A stretch of 64,000 nt of DNA from Candidatus Omnitrophota bacterium (GTDB taxonomy: Bacteria > Omnitrophota > 4484-213), in assembly GCA_003645805.1 (NCBI GenBank), contig QNCL01000001.1, positions 1 to 64,000 on the forward strand, read 5' to 3'. Under the pieces are notes generated by a model, which saw only the letters and a program-made list of their open reading frames with translations, was not told where the DNA came from and ran no database searches. The position numbers and the translations under genes are program-made. How positions within the stretch are numbered: position 1 is the stretch's first letter; each line of letters starts with the position of its first letter. Below, one piece after another: positions 1-8,115 of this stretch.

Positions 1-312
1 ACCAGCACCACCCCTTTAGGGAGAAAGGCAGAGAAAGACGGTTATCCATTAAAAGTTTGTGAATTGCTTGCCACTCTTCCCGGAGCAGTGTATATTGAGA
101 GGGTAGCAGTAAATTCTCCTTCTAACATCAGAAAGACAAAGGAGGCGATAGAGAAAGCATTTAAGGTTCAGATGGAAAATAGAGGATTTTCGCTGATAGA
201 GATTCTCTCTCCTTGTCCTACAAATTGGAGATTATCTGCAAAAGATTCTATGCAATGGATAGAGAGATATATGATACCCTATTTCCCTCTGGGGGTGATA
301 AAGGAGATATGA
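1..312 (+). CDS. 2-oxoacid:ferredoxin oxidoreductase beta subunit, C-terminal part
   Basis: The reading frame is open from the first base of the window, so only about the last 103 residues are present. This subunit binds thiamine pyrophosphate and decarboxylates a 2-oxoacid, passing electrons to ferredoxin. The fragment has TSTTPLGRKAEKDGYP at its start and the family signature SPCPTNW near the end, typical of the KorB/VorA-type beta subunit. Its stop overlaps the start of the gamma subunit (ATGA), so the two are translationally coupled. The substrate (2-oxoglutarate or branched-chain oxoacid) cannot be told from the fragment. The alpha subunit should lie upstream of the window. Confidence 0.88.
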   Translation, partial: TSTTPLGRKAEKDGYPLKVCELLATLPGAVYIERVAVNSPSNIRKTKEAIEKAFKVQMENRGFSLIEILSPCPTNWRLSAKDSMQWIERYMIPYFPLGVIKEI

Positions 313-857
313 CAGAGAAGATTATTTGTGCTGGCTTTGGTGGGCAGGGGATAATAACCTTGGGCAAGGTTATTGCTTGGGCAGGGATGTGCGCAGGAAA
401 GAAAGTGACCTGTATTCCCAAGTATGGAGCAGAGATGCGCGGAGGAACAGCGCACTGTATGGTAATCATATCTGATGAACCTATCTCCTCTCCTTTAGTA
501 GATATTGCCTGCACCGCTATTGTAATGAATCTCCCTTCTTTAATCAAATTTGAGAGGAGGGTGGAGAAAGGAGGAGTTTTGTTTATCAACTCCTCTCTGG
601 TGCAAAAGCCGATAGAGAGAGAGGATATTCAGGTAATCAAAATTCCCGCCACGGAGATAGGAGGTAAGTTGGGAAACCAGCAAGTGGCTAATATGGTGAT
701 GTTAGGGGCTTATATTAGGCACAAGAACATTATAGACATAAACAACGCATTCTTTGCTCTGGAAAGGATTTTGCTCAGAGCGGAAGTTTTGCACATAAAC
801 AAGCAGGCGATAGAGAAAGGATGGAGGTATTATGGTGAAGGTGAGGTTTGCTCCTAG
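309..857 (+). CDS. 2-oxoacid:ferredoxin oxidoreductase gamma subunit
   Basis: A 182-residue protein of the pyruvate/ketoisovalerate oxidoreductase gamma family, part of the same complex as the upstream beta subunit. Residues 9-14 are the GFGGQG nucleotide-binding-like loop, and residues 39-50 carry the conserved YGAEMRGGTAHC block. I chose ATG 309 because it overlaps the beta-subunit stop and is preceded by aaggaga. A longer open frame begins at 213 inside the beta gene and is not needed. The length is normal for a stand-alone gamma subunit. As for the beta subunit, the substrate (2-oxoglutarate or 2-oxoisovalerate) is not settled. Confidence 0.9.
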   Translation: MTEKIICAGFGGQGIITLGKVIAWAGMCAGKKVTCIPKYGAEMRGGTAHCMVIISDEPISSPLVDIACTAIVMNLPSLIKFERRVEKGGVLFINSSLVQKPIEREDIQVIKIPATEIGGKLGNQQVANMVMLGAYIRHKNIIDINNAFFALERILLRAEVLHINKQAIEKGWRYYGEGEVCS

Positions 858-2103
858 TCCTACAGGGTGTTTGCACTTGGGCAGTGCACGCACCGCATTA
901 TTTAACTTTTTATTTGCCCGCAGCAGGGGAGGAAAGTTTGTATTGCGTATTGAGGACAGCGATAGAAGACGCTCCCACCAGAGATTGGTGGAGGAGATAC
1001 TGGAGGATCTTCGCTGGTTAGGGCTTTTTTGGGATGAGGGTCCATACTTCCAGAGCGAGCGGATAGAGATTTATAAAAGATACGCAAAAAGACTCTTGGA
1101 AGAAGGAAAAGCATATAAGCAACAGGAGGCAATAATATTTAAGGTAAACCCCACTCGTATAAGGGTAAAGGATTTGATTCATAAAGAGATAGAATTTGAT
1201 AGTAGTATGTTAAAGGATCAGGTATTAATAAAATCAGACGGTTTCCCTACCTATAACTTTGCTTGCGTGGTAGATGATTATGAGATGGGAATAACCACAG
1301 TAATCAGAGGCGATGACCATATTTCTAACACTCCTAAACAGATAATGCTTTATCAGGCATTTGGTTGGCAGATTCCAGAGTTTGCTCATATTCCACTTAT
1401 TATGGAACCTGAAGGAGGACGGCTTTCCAAGCGCTATGGAGCAACAGCGGTAAAGGAGTATAGGGATAAGGGGTATCTTCCCGAGGCTTTGCTTAACTAC
1501 TTGGTTCTCTTAGGTTGGGGAAAAGGAGAGAAGGAGATTTTATCCTTGGAGGAAATGATTCGGAGGTTCTCTCTCTATGATATCAACCGCACGCAGGCAG
1601 TATTTAATATAGATAAACTAACCTGGATCAATGCTCAGCATATTAAGCAGTTAGAAGATGAAAGATTAGCAAGGTTGTGCCTTCCTTTTCTTCAAAGAGA
1701 AAATCTGGCTTCGGAAGAAGACTTTGATTATCTTAAGAAAGTAGTTGCTCTGCTTAAAGGAAGAATAAAATATCTTTCTCAGATTACAGAACTCTCTGCT
1801 TATTTTTTTCTTCCTGCCCATATAGAATATACTGAGGAATCAAGAGCAAGAATAAATAAGATAGGGAAGGATTTGTGGAGAGAGTTAATAGAGAAGTTGG
1901 AGGAAATAGATAACTTTAGTCCTGATGAGATAGAACGTGTGTGTCGGCAGATAATTGCTTCCCGAGGACTTAAAGGGGCTGATCTCATCCATCCTTTAAG
2001 ATCTGCTTTAACTAATATGTCTGTTGGTCCGGGTTTATTTGAACTAATGTCGGTTCTGGGCAAGAAGAAGACCATAGATAGATTAAAATGTATCATAGCC
2101 TAA
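832..2103 (+). CDS. gltX: Glutamyl-tRNA synthetase, short form
   Basis: Class I synthetase that charges tRNA-Glu with glutamate. Visible landmarks are RFAPSPTGCLHLGS at residues 5-18 (HIGH-type motif), IRGDDHISNTP around 158-167 and LSKR at 198-201 (KMSKS-type motif). At 423 residues it is shorter than the usual 460-490. The missing part lies just after GKAY (residue 95), where the family normally has a cysteine/histidine zinc-binding insertion of about 40 residues; here the sequence runs straight into the strand beginning IIFKVNP. The frame is continuous, so this is a real deletion and not a frameshift. The start has ggagg upstream and overlaps the gamma-subunit gene by 26 bases. Confidence 0.95.
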   Translation: MVKVRFAPSPTGCLHLGSARTALFNFLFARSRGGKFVLRIEDSDRRRSHQRLVEEILEDLRWLGLFWDEGPYFQSERIEIYKRYAKRLLEEGKAYKQQEAIIFKVNPTRIRVKDLIHKEIEFDSSMLKDQVLIKSDGFPTYNFACVVDDYEMGITTVIRGDDHISNTPKQIMLYQAFGWQIPEFAHIPLIMEPEGGRLSKRYGATAVKEYRDKGYLPEALLNYLVLLGWGKGEKEILSLEEMIRRFSLYDINRTQAVFNIDKLTWINAQHIKQLEDERLARLCLPFLQRENLASEEDFDYLKKVVALLKGRIKYLSQITELSAYFFLPAHIEYTEESRARINKIGKDLWRELIEKLEEIDNFSPDEIERVCRQIIASRGLKGADLIHPLRSALTNMSVGPGLFELMSVLGKKKTIDRLKCIIA

Positions 2104-2741
2104 TGTGTTTTCTTGCCGGAGTAGTACTCTCTTGGGGAGGGTGTACAGGAAAGTGTTTCCCTTTTCTTTTTCCTTATATTATCTGCACAAAAAAAACTTC
2201 AAAGGAGGGAGTTAAAGTTTGGTTTTGGTTCTGGTGGGGAAAACTTTTTGCTTACCTTTTTCTTGGATTAGCCCTGGGTTTAATTGGTGAAAAACTAATC
2301 TACGCCTCTTATCTTCGCCACACCTTTGTTCTGGGAGGGATAAGTATTGCCTTACTGGGAACTGCGCTCTTCTTTCGTAAACCAAACTTTTCTTGTAGAT
2401 GTTCTATTTTTTCTTCCTATTTAGAGAGATTGTTGCTTAAAGGAGATAAAGGAGTGTTTATTGCCGGGTTTTTTCTTTCCCTTTTTCCTTGTCTCCCTTT
2501 AATAGGCTTATTTTCTTATCTTGCTCTGGTAATAAGATACTGGTGGGAAGGACCGATTTATCTCTTCTTCTTTGCTCTGGGCAGTTTTTTCTCTCCGCTT
2601 TTTCTTCTATCTTTTTTTCTTCCTCATCTCTCCAAGCCTTTTTTAGCAAATCAGCGACTCTATCTAATATTTCAGCGGATATGCGCTTTGATTATTTTTA
2701 GTTTAGGGATGAAGATAACCTTTGGAAGTATGGGCAGATGA
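2088..2741 (+). CDS. Polytopic membrane protein, CcdA/TauE-SafE-like
   Basis: A 217-residue integral membrane protein with about six hydrophobic segments. The first segment carries CTGKC (C19, C23) and a later one FPCLP (C135), a pattern like the intramembrane cysteines of DsbD/CcdA electron-transfer proteins and of the related TauE/SafE-annotated family. A short soluble loop near residues 98-107 holds two more cysteines (CRC). It could move reducing equivalents across the membrane, but no thioredoxin partner is adjacent; the nearest is at 17-20 kb. It overlaps gltX by 16 bases and rsmE by 4. ATG 2103 is an alternative start five codons later. Confidence 0.6.
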   Translation: MYHSLMCFLAGVVLSWGGCTGKCFPFLFPYIICTKKTSKEGVKVWFWFWWGKLFAYLFLGLALGLIGEKLIYASYLRHTFVLGGISIALLGTALFFRKPNFSCRCSIFSSYLERLLLKGDKGVFIAGFFLSLFPCLPLIGLFSYLALVIRYWWEGPIYLFFFALGSFFSPLFLLSFFLPHLSKPFLANQRLYLIFQRICALIIFSLGMKITFGSMGR

Positions 2742-3490
2742 GTCGTTTTTTTGTTTCTCCCCAAGACATTAAAGAAGGAGGAAAGGAGATAGTAATAAAG
2801 GGTAAGGAGAATCATCATTTATGCCGAGTAATGCGTTTAAGGAAAGGGGAGAGTGTGGTAGTATTTGATGGGACAGGGAAGGAGTATGAAGGAATTATTA
2901 AACAAATATCTCCCCAGAGCAGTGTAATAGAGGTTAAAAAGATTTGCCAGAGCACTGAAGAGGAAAGGACAAAGATAGCGTTAGCGCAAGCCATTCCCAA
3001 AAAGGCGAAGATGGCTGAAATCATAGATAAAACTACTCAATTAGGAGTTTCGGAGATCATTCCGATGATTACGGAAAGAACAGTCTCCAGACCCAAAGAT
3101 AGAAGTCTGGTATTAAAAAGATGGCAGAGGGTTGCTATTGAATCTTGTAAACAGTCAGGGAGGACCGAACTTCCTTATATTTATCAGATAATAGATTTTA
3201 AGGAAGCAGTCTCTCTTGCTGAACAATATGATATAGCCCTAATGCCTTGTTTGTTGGGCGAAAGAAGAAGTTTAAAGGAACTATCTCTTGAAGGAGTAAG
3301 GAAGATTATTTTCTTTATTGGGCCTGAAGGAGGATTTACCCAAGATGAGATTGCCTTTGCCAAACAGAGGAAGGTAGTGCTTCTGGAAATGGGCAAAAGG
3401 GTATTAAGAACAGACACGGCAGCCATAGCGATGGTGGCTATACTCACCTATGCCACTTTAAGAAAGAGAGGTTTTGCAGATACCTATTAG
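2738..3490 (+). CDS. rsmE: 16S rRNA (uracil(1498)-N3)-methyltransferase
   Basis: SPOUT-class methyltransferase that methylates U1498 of 16S rRNA. The N-terminal PUA-like domain includes HHLCRVMRLRKGE (about 26-38). The C-terminal SPOUT knot has IGPEGG at 194-199 and LRTDTAA at 223-229, both diagnostic of RsmE. The length of 250 residues is standard. The ATG overlaps the stop of the preceding membrane-protein gene (ATGA). The family is normally often next to prmA; here the neighbours are a membrane protein and mtaB. Confidence 0.93.
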   Translation: MSRFFVSPQDIKEGGKEIVIKGKENHHLCRVMRLRKGESVVVFDGTGKEYEGIIKQISPQSSVIEVKKICQSTEEERTKIALAQAIPKKAKMAEIIDKTTQLGVSEIIPMITERTVSRPKDRSLVLKRWQRVAIESCKQSGRTELPYIYQIIDFKEAVSLAEQYDIALMPCLLGERRSLKELSLEGVRKIIFFIGPEGGFTQDEIAFAKQRKVVLLEMGKRVLRTDTAAIAMVAILTYATLRKRGFADTY

Positions 3491-3515
3491 CGATTCAGTG
3501 CGGATATTTTAACCA

Positions 3516-4799
3516 ATGACCATTACCTTTAAGACTCTTGGATGTAAAGTTAATCAATATGAAACCCAACTAATGCGTGAGCAATTCGCTTCCATAGGTT
3601 GGGAGGAAAAGAAGGAAGGGGGAGAGATTTATATAATAAATACCTGTTCGGTCACCTCTAATGCGGATAGAAAGTCAAGGCAGATGATAAATAGAGCCAT
3701 TGCCCTAAAACCCAAACCATTGGTGGTAATTACCGGATGCGGAGTAAACAATAAGTTTAGTGGAGTTGAAAATATCCAGGGAGTAGACTTGAAGATAACC
3801 AATCAGCAGAAAGAGCACATCGTTCCTTTGCTAAAGAGTTTGCTGAAGCAAAGAGGGTTGGTTAAAGATTTAGTAGATCTTTCCTCCTCTCTTCCTTCAA
3901 GGATATCTTCTTCTGCCGGGCATAACCGTGTATTTATTAAGATTCAAGACGGTTGTGATAAACACTGTTCCTTCTGCATCATTCCTTATCTGCGGGGGAG
4001 ATCGCGTAGTCGGCAGTTAGAGGATGTCCTCAGAGAGATAGAGGAGGTGGTAGAGAAAGGAGCGAAGGAGATAGTGCTTTGTGGTGTGCAGTTAGGAAAC
4101 TATGGAAGAGATATTGGAACAAGTTTGGCCAGACTGATAGAGAAAGTGGAGAGAATTAGGGGGCTGGAGAGATTTAGATTGAGTTCGTTAAATCCTGAGG
4201 AGATAGACGAGGAGATTATCTCTTTATTCAGAAACTCTGATAAATTGTGTTCCCATCTACATCTCTCTCTTCAAAGTGGAGATAACAATTTATTAAGGAT
4301 GATGAGACGAGCATATACCCAAGAAAGTTTCTTGTCTCTTCTGGAGAAGATAAGGAGGAAAGTGGATCCTTTATTCTCTTTCAGTACAGATGTAATGGTA
4401 GGCTTTCCTGGAGAAGGAGAAAAGGAGTTTTTAAACACCTTAAAGGTGATAAGAGAAGCAGAGTTTTTGCGCGTGCATATATTCACTTATACTCCCCGCA
4501 AAGGCACTAAAGCAGCAGAGTTTTTGCATAAGGTCAATTTTCTGGAACTTAAAGAGAGAAGAAAAAGAGCGGAAAGGGTCGCGGAGGAGGTATCTTATCG
4601 CTATCGCCAGAGGTTCTTGAACAGAAAGGTGCAGGTGCTCACCGAGGGAAAGAGAGATAAGAGAGGTTATCTGAATGGCTACACTCAACACTATATTCGC
4701 GTCTCTTTCTCGGGGGAAGATGTGTTGAAAAACAGAATAATTTCTGTTAAAATAAACAGGTTAGAGGGAGAAAAAACCTTGGGAGAGGTGGATGCGTAA
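3516..4799 (+). CDS. mtaB: tRNA t6A37 methylthiotransferase MtaB-type
   Basis: Radical-SAM methylthiotransferase that converts t6A37 to ms2t6A in tRNAs reading ANN codons. The N-terminal UPF0004 domain supplies three cluster cysteines (C10 in TLGCKVNQYE, C44 in NTCSV, C75 in TGCG). The radical-SAM motif is DGCDKHCSFC (C148, C152, C155). A TRAM-like RNA-binding tail follows. The TLGCKVNQYE opening favours MtaB over MiaB or RimO. It fits functionally with tsaB and tsaE in this window, which make the t6A substrate. No clear Shine-Dalgarno precedes ATG 3516. Confidence 0.92.
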   Translation: MTITFKTLGCKVNQYETQLMREQFASIGWEEKKEGGEIYIINTCSVTSNADRKSRQMINRAIALKPKPLVVITGCGVNNKFSGVENIQGVDLKITNQQKEHIVPLLKSLLKQRGLVKDLVDLSSSLPSRISSSAGHNRVFIKIQDGCDKHCSFCIIPYLRGRSRSRQLEDVLREIEEVVEKGAKEIVLCGVQLGNYGRDIGTSLARLIEKVERIRGLERFRLSSLNPEEIDEEIISLFRNSDKLCSHLHLSLQSGDNNLLRMMRRAYTQESFLSLLEKIRRKVDPLFSFSTDVMVGFPGEGEKEFLNTLKVIREAEFLRVHIFTYTPRKGTKAAEFLHKVNFLELKERRKRAERVAEEVSYRYRQRFLNRKVQVLTEGKRDKRGYLNGYTQHYIRVSFSGEDVLKNRIISVKINRLEGEKTLGEVDA

Positions 4800-5883
4800 A
4801 CGTGTTTTAATAATGTATATTACCCCTTACTCAGGTCATCACCAAGCCGCCCAAGCAATAGAGGCAGGGATAAAGAGAGTTCATCCTTCTGCAGAAATCC
4901 TGAACATAGACGCATTTAATTATACTAACCCTATATTAGAGAAGATAATCAGCAGGTCTTATATTCAGATAATCAAAAGAAAACCAGAGGTATGGGAATA
5001 TCTGTATGACAACCCTGTGGTCTTTGAGAAAGTAAAGAAATGGCGTCAATTGGTGCACAGATTTAATTCTCCCAAACTGAGGCATTTATTAAATAATTTT
5101 AAGCCAGATACCATCATCTGCACCCAAGCCTTTCCTTGCGGAATGATTGCGGATTGTAAACCTAAAGACACAAAACTCATTGCTACTCTTACCGACTATA
5201 TGCCTCATTCCTATTGGATAAATGAGAATGTAGACTTTTATGTAGTCTCTTCAGAGGAGAGTAAACAGAAATTGATGGAGGGAGGGGTGGAGGAGAGAAA
5301 AATAAAGGTTTTAGGTATTCCTGTCCATCCTAAGTTTCTGGAGGAGGTAAAAAAGGAGAAGGTATGTCAAGAACTAAATCTGGATTTTCATCTTCCTAAT
5401 ATTCTTATAATGGGAGGTGGACAAGGAATAGGACCCATAAAGACTATCATCTATCTGCTCGCCTATTTGGACCTTCCCTCCCAAATCTTAGCAGTTGCAG
5501 GAACAAATAGAAAATTGTGGAAGTGGTTAAAAAAGAAGGAAAGAGGTTATGGCAAGATAAGAGCGTTAGGGTATACAGATAATATCCATGAACTGATGTC
5601 TATCTCTTGTTTACTAATTACAAAACCAGGAGGGATTACTACTTCAGAGGCAATGGTCAAAACTCTTCCTCTGATAATTGTTAGTCCCCTTCCTGGACAA
5701 GAGCGAAAGAACGCTCAGTTTCTTCTAAAAAGAGGGGTTGCTTTACAAGCCAGAAATAGTAAACAGGCAGCGGTGCTTGCCAAAAGACTACTTAGCAAAG
5801 CGAGGAGATTGGAGGAGATAAGAGAAAAGATGAGAGAGTTGAGAAAGCCTCGTGCTGCTCTTGAGATTGCCAACTTGATATGA
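4792..5883 (+). CDS. MGDG-synthase-like glycosyltransferase (GT28 type)
   Basis: A 363-residue protein built like monogalactosyldiacylglycerol synthase and the bacterial processive diacylglycerol glucosyltransferases. An N-terminal domain with the SGHHQAAQAIEAGI start (about 14-27) is followed by a GT28 C-terminal domain carrying MGGGQGIGPIK and the donor-binding stretch TKPGGITTSEAM. The likely reaction is transfer of a sugar from a UDP-sugar to a membrane lipid on the cytoplasmic face; sugar and acceptor are unknown. It overlaps mtaB by 8 bases and the acyltransferase gene by 4, giving a lipid-related block with the next two genes. Confidence 0.8.
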   Translation: MRKRVLIMYITPYSGHHQAAQAIEAGIKRVHPSAEILNIDAFNYTNPILEKIISRSYIQIIKRKPEVWEYLYDNPVVFEKVKKWRQLVHRFNSPKLRHLLNNFKPDTIICTQAFPCGMIADCKPKDTKLIATLTDYMPHSYWINENVDFYVVSSEESKQKLMEGGVEERKIKVLGIPVHPKFLEEVKKEKVCQELNLDFHLPNILIMGGGQGIGPIKTIIYLLAYLDLPSQILAVAGTNRKLWKWLKKKERGYGKIRALGYTDNIHELMSISCLLITKPGGITTSEAMVKTLPLIIVSPLPGQERKNAQFLLKRGVALQARNSKQAAVLAKRLLSKARRLEEIREKMRELRKPRAALEIANLI

Positions 5884-6734
5884 CTACCGACCCTCCTTTT
5901 CTCGTTTACAAAATTTGCCAGAAGATAGTTCTTCATCTGCCCTTGAAAGTTAGTTATAAGATAGCCGACATACTCTCTGACTTCTATCGTCTTTTTCGTC
6001 CCCGGGACTATAAGATTGTCCAGGAGAATTTGAGGATCATCTTTCCGGAAAAAAGCGCGAAGGAGATTATTGGTTATACGCGCCAGACATTCAGAAGTTT
6101 CGGTAGATATCTGGTAGACTTTCTATACTTTCCTAAAATAGACAAAGAGTATATCAAGAGAAATATCCAGGTTGAAGGAATAGAGAATTTTGACTTCGCT
6201 TTTTCTCAAAAGAAAGGAGTAATTGGTATTACCGCTCATCTGGGGAGTTGGGAGACAGGAGGGATAATAGTCAGTGTATTAGGTTATCCCGTGAGTGCAA
6301 TCGCTTTGGAGCATTCAAATAAGCAGGTTCAGAGATTTTTTGTTTCCCAGAGAGAGAAAAAAGGATTAAGGGTAATTTTCCCCAAAGATGCTTCTCGAGA
6401 AGTGCTCAAGGTTTTGCGCAGGAATGAAATGGTGGTTTTTTTAAATGATAAAGATTACTTTGGTACAGGAGTAGAAGCAGAGATCTTTGGAAGGAAGGTG
6501 GTTTTGCCTCGTGGGCCGGCAGTATTTGCGCTCAAGATGAAAACACCTATTGTCCCCGGGTTTACAATCAGAGAAGGGAATAAACTCAAGGTTATCATTG
6601 AGAAACCACTTTCTTTCTCCCTTACCGGAGAAGAGAAAGAGGATATAAGAAGGATTACTCAACAGATAAGCAAGGTAATAGAGAGGTATGTTCGTTCCTA
6701 TCCCGGACAATGGTTTTACTTTGAGCGTTTATGA
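5880..6734 (+). CDS. LpxL/HtrB-family acyltransferase
   Basis: A 284-residue protein of the lysophospholipid/lipid A acyltransferase family, which adds a secondary acyl chain to a lipid A precursor at the inner membrane. The catalytic H-x4-E motif is HLGSWE (H120, E125). The motif NDKDYFGTG and the later FFGRKVVLPRGPA-like block match the family. The ATG overlaps the stop of the glycosyltransferase gene and the stop overlaps the GT2 gene. Acceptor specificity (lipid A, glycolipid or phosphatidylinositol mannoside-like) is not determined by the sequence; Kdo genes elsewhere in the window favour lipid A. Confidence 0.82.
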   Translation: MTTDPPFLVYKICQKIVLHLPLKVSYKIADILSDFYRLFRPRDYKIVQENLRIIFPEKSAKEIIGYTRQTFRSFGRYLVDFLYFPKIDKEYIKRNIQVEGIENFDFAFSQKKGVIGITAHLGSWETGGIIVSVLGYPVSAIALEHSNKQVQRFFVSQREKKGLRVIFPKDASREVLKVLRRNEMVVFLNDKDYFGTGVEAEIFGRKVVLPRGPAVFALKMKTPIVPGFTIREGNKLKVIIEKPLSFSLTGEEKEDIRRITQQISKVIERYVRSYPGQWFYFERL

Positions 6735-7405
6735 ACATTCCTATCCTTATCCCTGTTTACAATGAACAATCCACTATTGGAGAATTGGTGCGGAGATGCA
6801 TAGCATATGCGAACAAGGTTTATGTAGTAGATGATGGTTCAGAGGATAGAAGTGGAGAGATTGCTCGGCGAGAGGGAGCAATAGTTATTCGCCATAGAAG
6901 AAACAAGGGAAAAGGTGCAGCCTTGCGTAAAGGTTTGGAGAAGATTTTATGCGAGCAGATAGAAGCAGTAATTATGATGGATGGAGATGGCCAGCATGAC
7001 CCTTCGGAGATTCCCAGGTTTATTCAGAAGTTCAAGGAAGAGGGAGCGGATATAGTCTTGGGCAATAGAACAAACAGGAGAGTTATGCCTCTTATACGGC
7101 GATTGACCAATAAATTTATGTCTCTTGCCATCTCCTGGATGACCGGGCAGAATCTTCCTGATACCCAGTGCGGGTTTCGTCTGGTCAGAGATAGGGTATT
7201 AAGAGATATAGACCTGAAAGCCTGCAATTTTGAGATAGAATCAGAGATGCTTATAAAAGGAGCCCAGAAAGGATATAAGATTGTCTCTGTGCCCATTTCT
7301 ACTATTTATCATCAACAAAGAAGTAAAATCAAGCCTTTTATTGATACATATAGATTTCTAAAACTAATAGCTTCCCATATAAGGAAAGAGATGTTTTTTG
7401 TTTAA
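6731..7405 (+). CDS. Family 2 glycosyltransferase, dolichyl/polyprenyl-phosphate sugar synthase type
   Basis: A 224-residue GT-A fold enzyme. It has IPVYNEQSTI at 7-16, DDGS at 34-37, KGKGAALRKGL at 59-69 and DGDGQHD at 84-90, which includes the metal-binding aspartates, then DTQCGFRL. This set matches the DPM1-like bacterial group that makes polyprenyl-phosphate sugars or adds sugars to lipids. No transmembrane tail is present. The ATG overlaps the acyltransferase stop by four bases, so it belongs to the envelope-lipid block. Confidence 0.85.
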   Translation: MNIPILIPVYNEQSTIGELVRRCIAYANKVYVVDDGSEDRSGEIARREGAIVIRHRRNKGKGAALRKGLEKILCEQIEAVIMMDGDGQHDPSEIPRFIQKFKEEGADIVLGNRTNRRVMPLIRRLTNKFMSLAISWMTGQNLPDTQCGFRLVRDRVLRDIDLKACNFEIESEMLIKGAQKGYKIVSVPISTIYHQQRSKIKPFIDTYRFLKLIASHIRKEMFFV

Positions 7406-7421
7406 AATAGGCAAAGGCAAA

Positions 7422-8069
7422 ATGGAGGAGGTTGAGGATTGGAAGGAAAGATGTCAGAGGATGGTAGAAGAACAGTTGATCCCGCGAGGAATTATCAACA
7501 GACGGGTTATCTCTGCCTTCTTAAGAGTCCCTCGTCATCGCTTTGTTCCTTCTGAGTTTATTAACTCTGCCTACGCAGATTATCCTCTTCCTATTGGGGA
7601 GGAGCAAACCATCTCTCAACCTTATATAGTGGCTTTAATGACCCAAGTGCTTGATTTAAGAGAAAGAGAGAAGGTTTTAGAAATAGGGACAGGTTCTGGT
7701 TATCAGGCGGCTATTTTAGCAGAGATGAACTGTTGTGTGTATTCTATAGAGAGATCAAGAGTGTTGGCAAAACGAGCAGAGGAGGTGCTCAAGCAATTGG
7801 GTTATACAGTAAAAATAAAGGTAGGAGATGGAACGCGCGGATGGAAAGAGTTTTCTCCTTTTTCCAAGATAGTGGTCACTGCTTCTGCTCCTTATGTTCC
7901 CCCTTCTTTATTAACTCAATTAGAGGAAGGAGGTTTGATGGTGATCCCGGTAGGGAATAAAGTAGTGCAGACCCTTACCTTGATTCGAAAAGAAAAGAAC
8001 AGAGTAAAGACAGAAAGTTTGTGTGGATGCCGTTTTGTTCCCTTAATAGGGGAAGAGGGTTGGAAATAA
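7422..8069 (+). CDS. pcm: Protein-L-isoaspartate O-methyltransferase
   Basis: Repairs isoaspartyl residues in aged proteins using SAM. Landmarks are VPRHRFVP (36-43), the substrate loop TISQPYIVALM (63-73) and the SAM-binding EIGTGSGYQ (87-95). From ATG 7422 the protein is 215 residues, the usual size. A TTG at 7398 would add eight residues and overlap the GT2 gene by 8 bases; I prefer the ATG on length, though no strong Shine-Dalgarno supports it. The gene does not obviously belong to the lipid block in function. Confidence 0.93.
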   Translation: MEEVEDWKERCQRMVEEQLIPRGIINRRVISAFLRVPRHRFVPSEFINSAYADYPLPIGEEQTISQPYIVALMTQVLDLREREKVLEIGTGSGYQAAILAEMNCCVYSIERSRVLAKRAEEVLKQLGYTVKIKVGDGTRGWKEFSPFSKIVVTASAPYVPPSLLTQLEEGGLMVIPVGNKVVQTLTLIRKEKNRVKTESLCGCRFVPLIGEEGWK

Positions 8070-8115
8070 ATTGGAGAAAAAAAGAAAAGGGAGTTGATTT
8101 TGGTGAGGAGGAAAA

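Noticed and set aside
1114..1143. A frameshift as the reason for the short GluRS.
   Set aside because: The reading frame is continuous and the flanking motifs are in one frame; a true internal deletion is the simpler view.
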